Below are positions 16,459 to 25,858 of a DNA stretch of 64,000 nucleotides, in pieces. Both the position numbers and the translations under genes were made by a program. Where the stretch lies: the NCBI GenBank assembly GCA_001603145.1, contig LVBI01000027.1, positions 1-64,000 on the forward strand. Reading direction: 5' to 3'. This stretch comes from Spirochaetales bacterium Spiro_07 (GTDB lineage Bacteria; Spirochaetota; Spirochaetia; Treponematales; Treponemataceae). Position 1 is the first letter of the stretch. Each line of letters starts with the position of its first letter. Below the pieces are notes generated by a model. That model did not search any database. It saw only the letters and a list, made by a program, of their open reading frames with translations, and was not told the DNA's origin.

Positions 16459-18150
16459 TTAAAGCGCCGCATAATAAGCTTCAAGTTTTGGGCGCGCGGC
16501 TTTGTAATATTTTTCAAGCTGCTTGTCAAAATGCTTGCCGAAACTTTCAAGCATGATAGCATCGGCCTTTTCAAAGCTCATGGCCTCTTTGTAGACACGC
16601 TTGCTGACAAGCGCGTCATACACGTCGGCAACAGCCATTATGCGCGCCTCAAGCGGAATCGCCTCGCCTTTAAGCCCTTCGGGATAACCTGAACCGTCGC
16701 ACCGCTCGTGGTGGAAATGCGCAACATTTTCGGCAAGAACACGGAAAGCATCGTCATCAGTGTCTTTAAGAATCTCGTGAACAATGTGAGCGCCTTCTTT
16801 GGCATGTGTCTTCATTATAGCAAATTCGTCTTCAGTAAAGCGGCCTGGCTTTCGCAAGACAGCATCATCAACCGCAATTTTGCCGAGGTCGTGCATCGGA
16901 GCGGCTTTTATCAGATTGTGGCAGAATTCAGGCGAAAGCTTGAGCGCGTCATAGCTTTTGTCTTGCTGAATCTCGTCAATCAAAAGCTTAACAACGTCGC
17001 TCGTGCGCTTGATGTGGCCGCCCGTGGAATTGTCGCGGCTTTCTACCATTGTCGCCATGCTCAAAATAAGATTGTCGTGCATTTTCACGATGTTTTCAGT
17101 TTTCTCAGCAACTTCATCTTTTAGGCGCTCGTTGAATTTGTTCAAAAGCGAAATATATTTCTGGTTTCTTGTATCGTCCTGCATATACAGGATATAGCCG
17201 CGGTTGATGCGCCCATCAAAAAGATTGTTTATAACAACTTGAAAAATCTGCTTGCCTGATTTTTTAAAGAAACTGTTCTTTTGCGGATCAATGGCATATT
17301 TGCAGATATTCACTATAAGTTCATCATTCACTTCAGAATTTGCTGGTACAGAATCATCAACTTTTAATTTTGCAAGCTCCGGGTAAATGTCTTTTGCAAT
17401 CTGATTGCTTCCAAGATAGTGAAAATTATTATCAAAAGAAGCAAAGCCGGTTTTTCCATTAGATGAAATCGTTTCAATTGCCGTATCAGTCACATCGTAC
17501 AGAATTATTCTGCGGCTGATCATAATAAGGACAATGCCGCAAATAACATAGTTCAACGGCATAACGTCAACCTTTATATGGAAAAATTTTCCTATAAAGA
17601 AAGTGAGCACGGAAAGAGATTCGCAAGCAAGCATATAGCGCAGATTATGGCGTGAAACATCATTTTTTTTGCGGAATGCATAAACAATTGCGCTGATTGT
17701 AATTATCATGTAAATAAACATCTGGACATAATACAGTGTATGCACCAGCCCATACTTTTTATGGAGAACCAAATGATTTTCGATTAATTCACCGGTAATT
17801 TCTTTATAAAAAAATGATGACAAACCAATCGTAAGTGATGAAATAAAGAAAAATGTAGAAATGCCGAACAAAATCAATCTGGTTGGTTTTCTTATATTCA
17901 GATTGCACAGATTGAAAATTGCGTACATGATAAAAACATGCGGAAATATTCCGAGATATGAAACTTTTATGCCGAGAATTGCTTCCGGCACAGTCTGAGC
18001 AACGGCGACCATGTAATAGCCTAAATTGGCAATAGGCATTAGCGCAAAATTCAATGTGATAAAAACTGAAAATCTTTTTCTCCAGATTCCAGCATAAATC
18101 CCTGTCAATATCACAGAAACTATAAAAAGAATTGCATAATACATTTTCAT
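16459..18150 (-). CDS. HD-GYP cyclic di-GMP phosphodiesterase with 7TM sensor (copy 1)
   Basis: A 563-residue protein. Residues about 1-215 hold seven hydrophobic segments resembling the N-terminal 7TM region of certain histidine kinases, about 220-330 is a PAS-like segment, and about 345-560 is an HD-GYP domain with HDLGKIAV, HHERCDGSGYPEGL and ADVYDAL. HD-GYP enzymes hydrolyse cyclic di-GMP. It is the downstream member of a tandem pair: the last 235 residues are nearly identical to the 18328 gene, while the sensor halves differ strongly. A gene pair with different sensors but the same output is implied. Confidence 0.92.
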   Translation of the reverse strand: MKMYYAILFIVSVILTGIYAGIWRKRFSVFITLNFALMPIANLGYYMVAVAQTVPEAILGIKVSYLGIFPHVFIMYAIFNLCNLNIRKPTRLILFGISTFFFISSLTIGLSSFFYKEITGELIENHLVLHKKYGLVHTLYYVQMFIYMIITISAIVYAFRKKNDVSRHNLRYMLACESLSVLTFFIGKFFHIKVDVMPLNYVICGIVLIMISRRIILYDVTDTAIETISSNGKTGFASFDNNFHYLGSNQIAKDIYPELAKLKVDDSVPANSEVNDELIVNICKYAIDPQKNSFFKKSGKQIFQVVINNLFDGRINRGYILYMQDDTRNQKYISLLNKFNERLKDEVAEKTENIVKMHDNLILSMATMVESRDNSTGGHIKRTSDVVKLLIDEIQQDKSYDALKLSPEFCHNLIKAAPMHDLGKIAVDDAVLRKPGRFTEDEFAIMKTHAKEGAHIVHEILKDTDDDAFRVLAENVAHFHHERCDGSGYPEGLKGEAIPLEARIMAVADVYDALVSKRVYKEAMSFEKADAIMLESFGKHFDKQLEKYYKAARPKLEAYYAAL

Positions 18151-18327
18151 ATAAGGCTATTATAAATTAGGATTCTGTGATTGTTAAGCTAACATAACAA
18201 GTATTTACATGGCAAAACGCTTTTAGCGTTAGTCTTATATAAGATTAATGATTGTTCGGCGAAAAAAGAATTTGTACAAGGGCTGCCCTATTTTGTATCA
18301 GCCCAAACTTCGAGTTTTGCGTTGCGG

Positions 18328-20022
18328 TTAAAGCGCCGCATAATAAGCTTCAAGTTTTGGGCGCGCGGCGATATAGTATTTTTCAAGCTGCTTGTCAAAA
18401 TGCTTGCCGAAGCTTTCCATCATGATAGCATCGGCCTTTTCAAAGCTCATGGCCTCTTTGTAGACACGCTTGCTGACAAGAGCATCATACACGTCGGCAA
18501 CAGCCATGATGCGCGCCTCAAGCGGAATCGCCTCGCCTTTAAGCCCTTCGGGATAACCTGAACCGTCGCACCGCTCGTGGTGAAAATGCGCAACATTTTC
18601 GGCAAGAACATGAAAAGCCTGGTCGTCTGTTTCTTTTAGAATCTCGTGAACGATGCGCGCGCCTTCTTTGGCATGTGTCTTCATTATAGCAAATTCGTCT
18701 TCAGTAAAGCGGCCGGGCTTTCGCAAAACAGCATCGTCAACCGCGATTTTGCCGAGGTCGTGCATCGGAGCGGCTTTTATCAGATTGTGGCAGAATTCAG
18801 CTGAAAGTTTGAGCGCGTCTTCGCTTTTGTCTTGCAGAATCTCGTCAATCAAAAGCTTAACAACGTCGCTTGTGCGCTTGATGTGGCCACCCGTGGAATT
18901 GTCGCGGCTTTCTACCATTGTTGCCATGCTCAAAATCAGATTGTCGTGCATCTTCACGATATTTTCTGTTTTTTCAGCTACTTCATCTTTTAGGCGTTCA
19001 TTGAATTTGTTCAGAAGCGAAATATATTTCTGGTCTTGCGTATCGTCTTGGATATAAATCATGTAGCCGTGCTTGCGCTTGCCCGAATACAGATAATCGA
19101 TGTTTATCTGATAAATTTTGCCGCCCGATTCCTTGAAGAAATGCTCTTTTGAGTTGTCTGCAACAAATTCTTTGATTTTCGAGATAAGCTCAGAATTCAG
19201 CTCTTCGTTTTTTGCGGCGTTTGAATCAACGCGCAGTTCTTTCAATGCAGGGAAAACTTCTTTTGCAACTTTATTCGACGCAATGTAGGTGAATTTCTTG
19301 TCAAACGAAACAAATCCGGTGTCTCCGTTAATGGCCAGCGTATCAATTGCAGTTTCAGTTACATCATAAAGCGAAATGCGGTGAATGATGATAAGCAGAA
19401 TAATTTCGCTTATTATGTATGAAAGCGGCGCTAATTCAATTTTTAAGTGAAAAAAATGACGGCTCAAATATAAAATAACAGCCACCCCTTCGCAGAACAA
19501 AAGAATCAGAAGGTTTTTCTTTGAAGAGTCTTTTTTCTTTAGCAAGCTGTAAATAATTACACCGATTGTAATTGCAAGATAAGTGGCAACAAAAAGATAA
19601 AAGACCGTGTGCAGCGGGCCATACTCTTTTATAAGTTCAGTTTTTCCGTCTATAACCTGAAGGCTTATGCTCTTGTAAAAAATTGGACTGGAACCAACCG
19701 TAAGCACCGGAAGAAACATTATGCTTGAAAGCGTAAAGAAAATTCCGCTGATTAAACGTGTTGATTTCAATTTGCACAAATCAAAAATTGCAAGCATTAT
19801 AAAAAGAAGCAGAAACGGCGCGCCTTGATAAGTAAGCTTAACACCGCTGATTGCCTGTTCAATAATCAGCGCATTTGTCTGAAGAATATAACCGCGCAAC
19901 GTGAGCGGTACGGCAAGAAAAATCAGCGTAAAATAAATGCTGAAACGCTTTCTCCAGATAACAGCATAAATTCCTGCCAGAATTATTGAAATTGCAAAAA
20001 GGATTTCATAATAAGCTTTCAT
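18328..20022 (-). CDS. HD-GYP cyclic di-GMP phosphodiesterase with 7TM sensor (copy 2)
   Basis: A 564-residue paralogue of the neighbouring gene with the same layout: seven hydrophobic segments, a PAS-like section (YDVTETAIDTLAINGDTGFVSFD), and a C-terminal HD-GYP domain with intact HD and GYP motifs. From KYISLLNKFNERLKDEV to the C-terminus it is almost identical to copy 1, including at the DNA level over about 710 bases. The N-terminal 330 residues are clearly diverged. The 177-bp gap between the copies has no recognised feature. Confidence 0.92.
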   Translation of the reverse strand: MKAYYEILFAISIILAGIYAVIWRKRFSIYFTLIFLAVPLTLRGYILQTNALIIEQAISGVKLTYQGAPFLLLFIMLAIFDLCKLKSTRLISGIFFTLSSIMFLPVLTVGSSPIFYKSISLQVIDGKTELIKEYGPLHTVFYLFVATYLAITIGVIIYSLLKKKDSSKKNLLILLFCEGVAVILYLSRHFFHLKIELAPLSYIISEIILLIIIHRISLYDVTETAIDTLAINGDTGFVSFDKKFTYIASNKVAKEVFPALKELRVDSNAAKNEELNSELISKIKEFVADNSKEHFFKESGGKIYQINIDYLYSGKRKHGYMIYIQDDTQDQKYISLLNKFNERLKDEVAEKTENIVKMHDNLILSMATMVESRDNSTGGHIKRTSDVVKLLIDEILQDKSEDALKLSAEFCHNLIKAAPMHDLGKIAVDDAVLRKPGRFTEDEFAIMKTHAKEGARIVHEILKETDDQAFHVLAENVAHFHHERCDGSGYPEGLKGEAIPLEARIMAVADVYDALVSKRVYKEAMSFEKADAIMMESFGKHFDKQLEKYYIAARPKLEAYYAAL

Positions 20023-20069
20023 AGCAAAATCATTATAAATGAGAATTACGCCGTTGTCAGCTGTTCAAC

Positions 20070-20280
20070 CCCAAGATTGTCGGGTCAAGCCCGACAATGA
20101 CAAACTCTATAAAGATTTGCGATGAATTCTAAAACTCGCTATTAAGGCTAGATAAAGCCCAACTGAAAATCTTTCAAGTTTCCGCCTTGTACAAAAGCCC
20201 GGTAGTTTTCGTAAGAAAACTACGCGTTTTGCCAGCTATAGCTTGGAACAATAGATTAAACCACATGCAAAACGCGTTTG
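20070..20280. repeat. Repeats between the HD-GYP gene and the chemoreceptor gene
   Basis: The 314 bases between the two genes contain no credible gene. At 20076-20100 is a palindrome TGTCGGGTCAAGCCCGACA followed by ATGAC, a member of the GTCAT repeat family. At 20202-20223 is a hairpin GTAGTTTTC-gtaa-GAAAACTAC followed by GCGTTTTGCCAGCTATAGC; a related piece lies inverted at about 10325-10365, and GCAAAACGCGTTTGCCAG recurs near 20267. Confidence 0.6.
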
Positions 20281-20336
20281 CCAGATAAACTTATGCTGTA
20301 GATTAAACTGCCGCAAACCGCCCAACCGCAAACCCG

Positions 20337-22403
20337 TTATTCCGTCTTGAATCTGTTTACGTCTGCGCCGAGCTGGGTTACGTTTGTGTCAAGCTCAACA
20401 ACGCACTTGTCAAGCTTCTTGCCGTCTTTTACGACAACTTGTGCATTTTCAGACATTGCGGTCATGCTTTCGTTGACGGCTTCAACAGAATCTTTGAGCT
20501 TGTTCATCTCTTCAAGAACGAGCGAGCTGCCCTCCTGCATCTTGAGCGAAGCTTCGCGCACATTTTCGGCTGTCTTGTCCATTTCTTGCAAAGACGCAAT
20601 AACGCTTCTTGAGTCTGAATTCTGCGTTTCAAGCGAAACCTTTACAGACTGAACGAGCGAGTCTGTCTGCTGAATGCGCGCCGAAACGCCAGAAAAAGCG
20701 GTGCTTGATTCTTGAGAAGCGGCAACAATTTCTGCGATGCTGCCCTGAATGTTGTTAAGCTGTTCACCGATTGTCTTAGACTGTCTTGAAGAAGTTTCTG
20801 ACAACTTGCGGATTTCGTCAGCAACTACGGCGAAACCTTTACCTGCATCACCGGCGTGTGCAGCCTCAATTGCGGCGTTCATCGCGAGCAGGTTCGTCTG
20901 GCTTGCAATGTTCGCAATCGCGGTGTTAGCTTCTTGCAGCATTTTTGACTGCTGCTCAATTTGCGCGATGCGCTCGTTTACTTTTTGCTGCTTAGACATG
21001 CCGTTCTGGGCTTCTGTGTCAAGCTGCCCGAAAGATTCTGCCATGCGTTCCATTGAATCGCTAATCTGCTCGATGCTCTTTACAAGCTGGCTGACAGAAT
21101 CAGAAGAATCGCGGATGCTTCTTGTTTGAGAGCTAATCATTTCGTTTACGGTTGCAATGCTTGAAGCAACGTCTTTTACAACGCCAGCAGTTTCATCAAA
21201 GCCGCGTGACTGGTTCTGAATCTGGTCTTGCACAGTGCCGATGCTATGCCTGATGCTTGACATTGAATCAGAAACAGAGGCGACGCTTTCTTTCATGTCT
21301 TTAGAAACTACATCAAGGTTAGAGCTTGAAGATTTGATTGTGCCCATCATATCTTGCATTTTTTCCATGAACAAGTTGAAATAGTTTACGATATTGTGAA
21401 TTGACTTGAAAGGCGTGTGCAAATCAGTGTCAAGGCGGCGCGTCAAATCAGCCTCGCCAGAAGCTATGTTCTTTACGGTAACGTTGACCTCTTCAAGCGG
21501 CTTGAACAAATTATACATTGAATATGCAATGAGCAGAATGACTGTCAAAATGAGGAAAACCGCAAACGGCACAATCGCATTCGTAAAAAATGCTTTAGGC
21601 GTAAACGGCATAAAAAGCACAATCTGCCAGAGCAAAGAATCGATAGGCGCAATCAAATATTCGCCTTTTATAGTTGAGAAAAATTCATTTTCCTTCGGAA
21701 AAAGATTTTCCACACCTTCAAGCTCAGGCATTGCGCTTGTAATCAGATTTTGCTTTTCCAAATCGTCTTGATTCGTCGAGGCAGAAATTTTCTTGTCAGC
21801 ATTGTACATGTACATTGTAACGCCCTTGTCGAGCGTCTTGTACATTTCGTCTATAAAGTCAGTAAGCTCAACGCCTGTGCCGGTAATTCCAATCGGTTTG
21901 CGGTTTTTGTCAAAGACAAGCACGTCAATCCACATAAGCGTCTTCTTGAGGCCGGTGTCATAATTTACATAAAACTGAAACGGCAATTTCGCGTCGAGCG
22001 CATCTTGAAACCAGACATTGCCCGGATCGCTTTTATCCAAATCATAGACAAATTCCATGTTTGAATAATATTTTAAGTCAACATCTGAAATCCAAAATGT
22101 TATGTGAGATCTGAAAGAATCTTGAAAAGTCTGAAATTCGCGGAAAGCATTCAGCTTTAGCTCTTCGTCAGAAGGATCTGACATATAGTCAACCACAATC
22201 GGAGATTGCGCAAGCTGAAGCGAAAGCTTTTTCTCTGGCAGAAGGCCGCTCTCCATTTCGAGAATCTTGGTGTACTTCATCTGAGCCAAGCTTGCATCAG
22301 CCTTTTTTCTGAAAAGATACATCGAGCTTACGCTGATTGCCGCAAGCCCGATAACGACATAAGCGATAATACCGAACAAAGAAAGAGTTGATCTTGCTTT
22401 CAT
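20337..22403 (-). CDS. Methyl-accepting chemotaxis protein
   Basis: A 688-residue chemoreceptor. An N-terminal membrane segment (about 8-28) is followed by a periplasmic dCache-like ligand domain (about 30-275, with [19 protein letters not shown] and [26 protein letters not shown]), a second membrane segment (about 280-305), a HAMP linker and a long coiled coil carrying the signalling tip ([21 protein letters not shown] and [16 protein letters not shown]). It should control CheA activity for motility. Length and domain order are normal. It is adjacent to cyclic di-GMP genes, which suits a motility-control neighbourhood. Confidence 0.95.
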   Translation of the reverse strand: MKARSTLSLFGIIAYVVIGLAAISVSSMYLFRKKADASLAQMKYTKILEMESGLLPEKKLSLQLAQSPIVVDYMSDPSDEELKLNAFREFQTFQDSFRSHITFWISDVDLKYYSNMEFVYDLDKSDPGNVWFQDALDAKLPFQFYVNYDTGLKKTLMWIDVLVFDKNRKPIGITGTGVELTDFIDEMYKTLDKGVTMYMYNADKKISASTNQDDLEKQNLITSAMPELEGVENLFPKENEFFSTIKGEYLIAPIDSLLWQIVLFMPFTPKAFFTNAIVPFAVFLILTVILLIAYSMYNLFKPLEEVNVTVKNIASGEADLTRRLDTDLHTPFKSIHNIVNYFNLFMEKMQDMMGTIKSSSSNLDVVSKDMKESVASVSDSMSSIRHSIGTVQDQIQNQSRGFDETAGVVKDVASSIATVNEMISSQTRSIRDSSDSVSQLVKSIEQISDSMERMAESFGQLDTEAQNGMSKQQKVNERIAQIEQQSKMLQEANTAIANIASQTNLLAMNAAIEAAHAGDAGKGFAVVADEIRKLSETSSRQSKTIGEQLNNIQGSIAEIVAASQESSTAFSGVSARIQQTDSLVQSVKVSLETQNSDSRSVIASLQEMDKTAENVREASLKMQEGSSLVLEEMNKLKDSVEAVNESMTAMSENAQVVVKDGKKLDKCVVELDTNVTQLGADVNRFKTE

Positions 22404-22538
22404 ACCTTGTTTCCCTTTAGAGATTATTTTATCATCAAAGCATGAAATAATACAACGAAAAACAACTCTCTTATGCCAGATAAAATAAAATTTTACCGAA
22501 TAAAATTGAAATGCATTGCGCTTTTAAGGCAGAAGCCG

Positions 22539-24032
22539 TTATTTCAGCAGAAACTCATCTATCTGACGTGCGCACTCGCGGCCTTCGGCAATTGCCCAGA
22601 CGACAAGCGACTGCCCGCGGTGCATGTCGCCGGCGGTAAAGACTTTCGGAACGCTTGTTGCATAACCGTTAGGGCTTGCACTTTCGGGCGTTGCGTCGCC
22701 AACAGAAGCGACAGTGCCGCGTGCGCCAAGTTCTGCACCAAAAGCCTCTGCCGTGTATTCTTCGCAGCCGGTAAAACCTGCCGCAACAAGCAGCAAATCG
22801 CACGGCAAAAGCTTTTCTGTTCCGGCGCGTTCAACAAGCTGACGTTTGCCGTCAATTGTCTGAAACTCAACTTCGATTGTGCGCACGCCTGTGATTTTGC
22901 CGTTATCGCTTATAACCTCTTTTACGGTTGTCTCGTAAACACGCGGGTCGTGCCCGAATTTTGCGATGCTTTCTTCTGCGCCATAATCTACTTTGAGCGT
23001 TCGCGGCCACTGCGGCCACGGGTTGTTCGGCGCGCGCTCAACCGGCGGACAAGGCATCATCTCAATTTGTGTAACGCTTGACGCGCCGAGCCTGATTGCC
23101 GAGCCGCAGCAGTCGTTGCCTGTATCGCCGCCGCCAACGATTACCACATTTTTTCCGGCTACTTCAATTCCGGCTTTTTCAAAAAGCACTTCGGCAATCT
23201 GCGCATTTGCCGGCGTTATGTTCAGCTTTTCAAGTGCGCCGCTTGTTGCAAGCACGCTCTTCGTAACAGCTTTCAAAAAATCAACGGCGAATAACAATCC
23301 CGATTCGCCGAGGGATTGCCCGCCGTCTGCGCCGTTTTTGCTTGTTTTTAGCTTATCGATTCCGGCCGCACTAAGGGCGCGCGCTTTTTTTGCGCCGCAG
23401 CAAAGAGCAATCGCGTCAAATTCTTCAAGAATGTGCTCCGCCGAAACGGTGCGGCCAACATCAGCGTTGAACACAAACTCAACGCCCTCGGCTTTCATCA
23501 GCTCAATGCGCCGTGCCACGATTTTTTTGTCGAGCTTCATGTTCGGAATGCCGTACATCAAAAGACCGCCAGCCTTATCTTCGCGTTCATAGACTGTAAC
23601 GCTGTGACCGCGGCGGTTGAGCCAGTCTGCACAAAGCTCGTTGTCGTGCACCGTAACCGCGCCGCCGTCTACGACCGGGCTGCCGCAATTGCATGCTTTT
23701 TCGCAAAGCGCCGGGCAGACGCGGCCAGTAAATTCAGGAAAGCTTGAAGTTTTCAAAAGCCGCCACGCAGCCATGTCAAACTGACCGTTGTAAAGCGCGT
23801 CGTTCCATTCTGGTATATAGTTGTGCAAAGGGCAGCCCGTGACCATGCCGCCAAGCTTGATTGCGCTCTGGCACATCGGCACACCGCAGTTCATGCAGCG
23901 CGCGGCCTGCTCGCGCCTTGCTTTTTCGTCAAGCTTTGGGTGAAATTCCTTGAAATTTGCAATGCGCTCAAGCGGCGGAACATTGCCGTTTTCAATGCGC
24001 TTATAATCCATGAATCCTGTCGGTTTTGCCAT
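22539..24032 (-). CDS. gltD: Glutamate synthase small subunit GltD, with an apparent internal deletion
   Basis: A 497-residue GltD/beta-subunit protein. It has the N-terminal iron-sulfur segment (CMNCGVPMC, GCPLHNYIPEW, RVCPALCEKAC), the GGLLMYGIPNMKL motif and the second dinucleotide site VVIVGGGDTGNDC. However, at residues 131-138 the chain passes directly from VTVHDNEL to CADWLNRRGHSVTVYERED. Family members have about 45 residues here, including the FAD-binding GSGPAGL motif, so that segment is missing in frame. Whether the protein is active is doubtful, or this is an assembly or strain deletion. Start at 24032 with GAGG upstream. Hexaloop/terminator leader precedes it. Confidence 0.88.
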   Translation of the reverse strand: MAKPTGFMDYKRIENGNVPPLERIANFKEFHPKLDEKARREQAARCMNCGVPMCQSAIKLGGMVTGCPLHNYIPEWNDALYNGQFDMAAWRLLKTSSFPEFTGRVCPALCEKACNCGSPVVDGGAVTVHDNELCADWLNRRGHSVTVYEREDKAGGLLMYGIPNMKLDKKIVARRIELMKAEGVEFVFNADVGRTVSAEHILEEFDAIALCCGAKKARALSAAGIDKLKTSKNGADGGQSLGESGLLFAVDFLKAVTKSVLATSGALEKLNITPANAQIAEVLFEKAGIEVAGKNVVIVGGGDTGNDCCGSAIRLGASSVTQIEMMPCPPVERAPNNPWPQWPRTLKVDYGAEESIAKFGHDPRVYETTVKEVISDNGKITGVRTIEVEFQTIDGKRQLVERAGTEKLLPCDLLLVAAGFTGCEEYTAEAFGAELGARGTVASVGDATPESASPNGYATSVPKVFTAGDMHRGQSLVVWAIAEGRECARQIDEFLLK

Positions 24033-24046
24033 TTTGCACCTCGCAT

Positions 24047-24124
24047 TGTCACCCTGAATTTGTTTCTGGAATTGCTTGCAGATTCCGTGCAAAGCCGACG
24101 AAGGCTAACAAATTCAGAATGACG
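24047..24124. repeat. GTCAT-type palindromic repeat in the gltD leader
   Basis: Full element with GTCACCCTGAATTTGTTTC on one side and AACAAATTCAGAATGAC on the other, placed between the gltD ribosome site and the regulatory terminator. The central part GCCGACGAAGGCTAACAA resembles the centres at 10512 and 63180. Confidence 0.7.
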
Positions 24125-24134
24125 ATTTAAAAAC

Positions 24135-24200
24135 AAAAAAGGCCGTAGACACAATTTCGAAAAACGAAATTCTATCTACGACCTCTTTGCCGTAATTTAG
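24135..24200 (-). promoter_or_regulatory. gltD leader: hexaloop hairpin overlapping an intrinsic terminator (ANTAR-type)
   Basis: In the transcript, ACGGC (complement 24189-24193), loop AAAGAG (24183-24188) and GTCGT (24178-24182) form a 5-bp hairpin. The terminator spans 24141-24183 with outer stem GGTCGTAGA/TCTACGGCC and inner stem AATTTCG/CGAAATT, then six T (24135-24140). Bases 24178-24183 are shared by both, so they are mutually exclusive. A1 and G4 of the loop match ANTAR targets. Confidence 0.85.
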
Positions 24201-24204
24201 CTTT

Positions 24205-24233
24205 ATTATTATGAAATGGCTTGCCGGTGTCAA
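24205..24233 (-). promoter_or_regulatory. gltD promoter
   Basis: Minus-strand TTGACA (24228-24233), 17-bp spacer, AATAAT (24205-24210); the regulatory hairpin begins about 11 bases later. Confidence 0.75.
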
Positions 24234-24361
24234 TACATCAATTGCATTTTCTGCCATTGATGCTCTTCTTGACATGGCAGACTTAAGCAGATAGTATGCA
24301 GCCATACATTCTAAAGCAGCTTTATGACTCACAGTCTTAAGGCAATAGGAAAAAAGTAACC

Positions 24362-25075
24362 ATGAAAAAACTAAGTATCTTCATTCTTTTGGAAATTTCA
24401 ATTTTTTGTTTATGCCATGCATATTCTGAAGGAAGTAAAACTATGATTTATGAAACTGACATTTATTCAATTGAATATGACCAAAAAAGTGAGCCTATCG
24501 TTAAGACAATCAACGACGCGCTTTCACAAAATTTTCAGCGCGTTATGGATTTTTGGGGAATCAAAAAACTTGGCAGCACTGTTCAGATTAGAATTTTCTC
24601 TGACCTTGAAGAATGGAAATCTTTTTTTAAAAGCCTTTCGCAAGGCACTTATCAAGAATATGTGACAGGTTGTGCAATCGGCTCAAACATTTATGTGCTT
24701 GATTATGCTGAATACAAGAAGCTTCAATCGCACAGAAACGATTCTATCGAAGATTTTAAGAAAATCATCGTTCATGAATTTGTGCACATTTGCCACCTTC
24801 AGCTTTGCAACCTAGAAAATACAGCTTTCTTTATGAGCGAAGGGCTTGCCACGTATCTTGCAGGTCAGGGCTATAATCAAAACATCAAGATTGATTATCC
24901 AAGAGAAGTGCTTTTCTCAAACGAAATTTTCTCGCGCACAAATGATTTATATTCATTATCGCAGAAGATTGTCCGAAAACTCGAAGAAAAAGTGCCGCAC
25001 GAAAAACTGATTGAATACGCTTTAGATAGCAAAAAGCTCTATGACGACTGGGACAGCCTCGCGCTTTCAAACTAG
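24362..25075 (+). CDS. Secreted zinc-metallopeptidase-like protein
   Basis: A 237-residue protein with an N-terminal signal-like segment (MKKLSIFILLEISIFCLCHA). The motif HEFVH at about residue 139, followed 25-30 residues later by MSEGLATYLAGQ, fits the HExxH...E zinc site of peptidase MA-type gluzincins. It is probably exported and either cleaves envelope peptides or binds zinc without known substrate. It is AT-richer than its neighbours. A 71-bp segment spanning its 3' end is duplicated downstream at 25715-25785. Confidence 0.7.
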   Translation: MKKLSIFILLEISIFCLCHAYSEGSKTMIYETDIYSIEYDQKSEPIVKTINDALSQNFQRVMDFWGIKKLGSTVQIRIFSDLEEWKSFFKSLSQGTYQEYVTGCAIGSNIYVLDYAEYKKLQSHRNDSIEDFKKIIVHEFVHICHLQLCNLENTAFFMSEGLATYLAGQGYNQNIKIDYPREVLFSNEIFSRTNDLYSLSQKIVRKLEEKVPHEKLIEYALDSKKLYDDWDSLALSN

Positions 25076-25108
25076 CGGCAGTGCAGTATCTTCAATCTAT
25101 TTATAGAA
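25038..25108 (+). repeat. 71-bp direct repeat, copy A
   Basis: Covers the last 12 codons and stop of the metallopeptidase-like gene and 33 following bases. Nearly identical to 25715-25785. Confidence 0.85.
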
Positions 25109-25139
25109 TTTTGCGCGAACCAATGATATAATGCAAAGC

Positions 25140-25721
25140 ATGAAAATCATCATAGCTTTTTGCTTGATATGCGGCGGCTTTTTGTGGGTTCTGAAATATT
25201 TGCGCGGAAAAGAGGAACTCAATAAGCAAAACCCAGCCGTAAACACTTACGGCTTTTCTGACGACACAGAAAAAGCTGAAACTGAAAATCTTGAAGAATT
25301 CAGCGAATTTGATAAAGCTTATTTTGAGCGTTGTCAAAAAGGTGAGCCGCACCAGCTTTTTTTGAAATTTTCATCGCTGCAAGATTGCACTTTTTTACAA
25401 GGGCTTCTTTTTGCTGATGGAATTCCAAGCCACATCGAACATCAACACATGAACGGGATTTATACAGGCTCAAACACAATTGCCAATGTCTTTGCTGTGC
25501 AGCTTTGGATTCTCGTGGCAGACTATGAAGCGGCGCTAGAAACAGTAAAGCAGTTCATCAGACAGAAAAGCAAGAGCTTGAACGACAGCGATGACTCAAC
25601 CTTATCGGAGAATCTAAAAAATCTTCTTGGACTTCTTACAGCGCCTTACCCTGTTTCAAAAAGTCAGCAAATACTCGGCATCAGCATTTTTCCGAAAGAA
25701 CAGACAGGAAAAGTTCTATGA
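25140..25721 (+). CDS. DUF2007-like membrane-anchored protein, 3' end replaced by a duplication
   Basis: A 193-residue protein with one N-terminal membrane segment (IIIAFCLICGGFLWVLKYL). The segment LQDCTFLQGLLFADGIPSHIEHQH...GNTIANVFAVQLWILVADYEAA resembles the small DUF2007 signal-transducer fold, in which a short ferredoxin-like domain carries an AxxLxxAGI-like start. It ends abruptly at TGA 25719-25721, which lies inside a 71-bp sequence copied from the end of the gene upstream, so the original C-terminus may be lost. The start is uncertain (25131 or 25140), with no strong ribosome site. Confidence 0.6.
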   Translation: MKIIIAFCLICGGFLWVLKYLRGKEELNKQNPAVNTYGFSDDTEKAETENLEEFSEFDKAYFERCQKGEPHQLFLKFSSLQDCTFLQGLLFADGIPSHIEHQHMNGIYTGSNTIANVFAVQLWILVADYEAALETVKQFIRQKSKSLNDSDDSTLSENLKNLLGLLTAPYPVSKSQQILGISIFPKEQTGKVL

Positions 25722-25785
25722 CGACTGGGACAGCCTCGCGCTTTCAAACTAGCGGCAGTGCAGCATCTTAAATCTATCTATAGAG
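25715..25785 (+). repeat. 71-bp direct repeat, copy B
   Basis: Copy of 25038-25108 with a few substitutions in its last third. Read in another frame it encodes the same ending FYDDWDSLALSN as the gene upstream, while the resident frame stops 7 bases in. Confidence 0.85.
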
Positions 25786-25792
25786 ATTATTG

Positions 25793-25822
25793 AGATTCCG
25801 AAACGGGTTCGGAATGACATAA
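25793..25822. repeat. GTCAT-type palindromic repeat
   Basis: ATTCCGAAACGGGTTCGGAAT followed by GACATAA, a compact member of the palindromic family, between the 71-bp repeat and the ribosome site of the next gene. Confidence 0.65.
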
Positions 25823-25858
25823 TAAAGCGCAAAAACGCGAACAAAAGGAGATTAACTT

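Noticed and set aside
22473-23592. Plus-strand frames of about 200 codons opposite gltD
   Set aside because: They are shadows of gltD, without a ribosome site or recognisable protein features.
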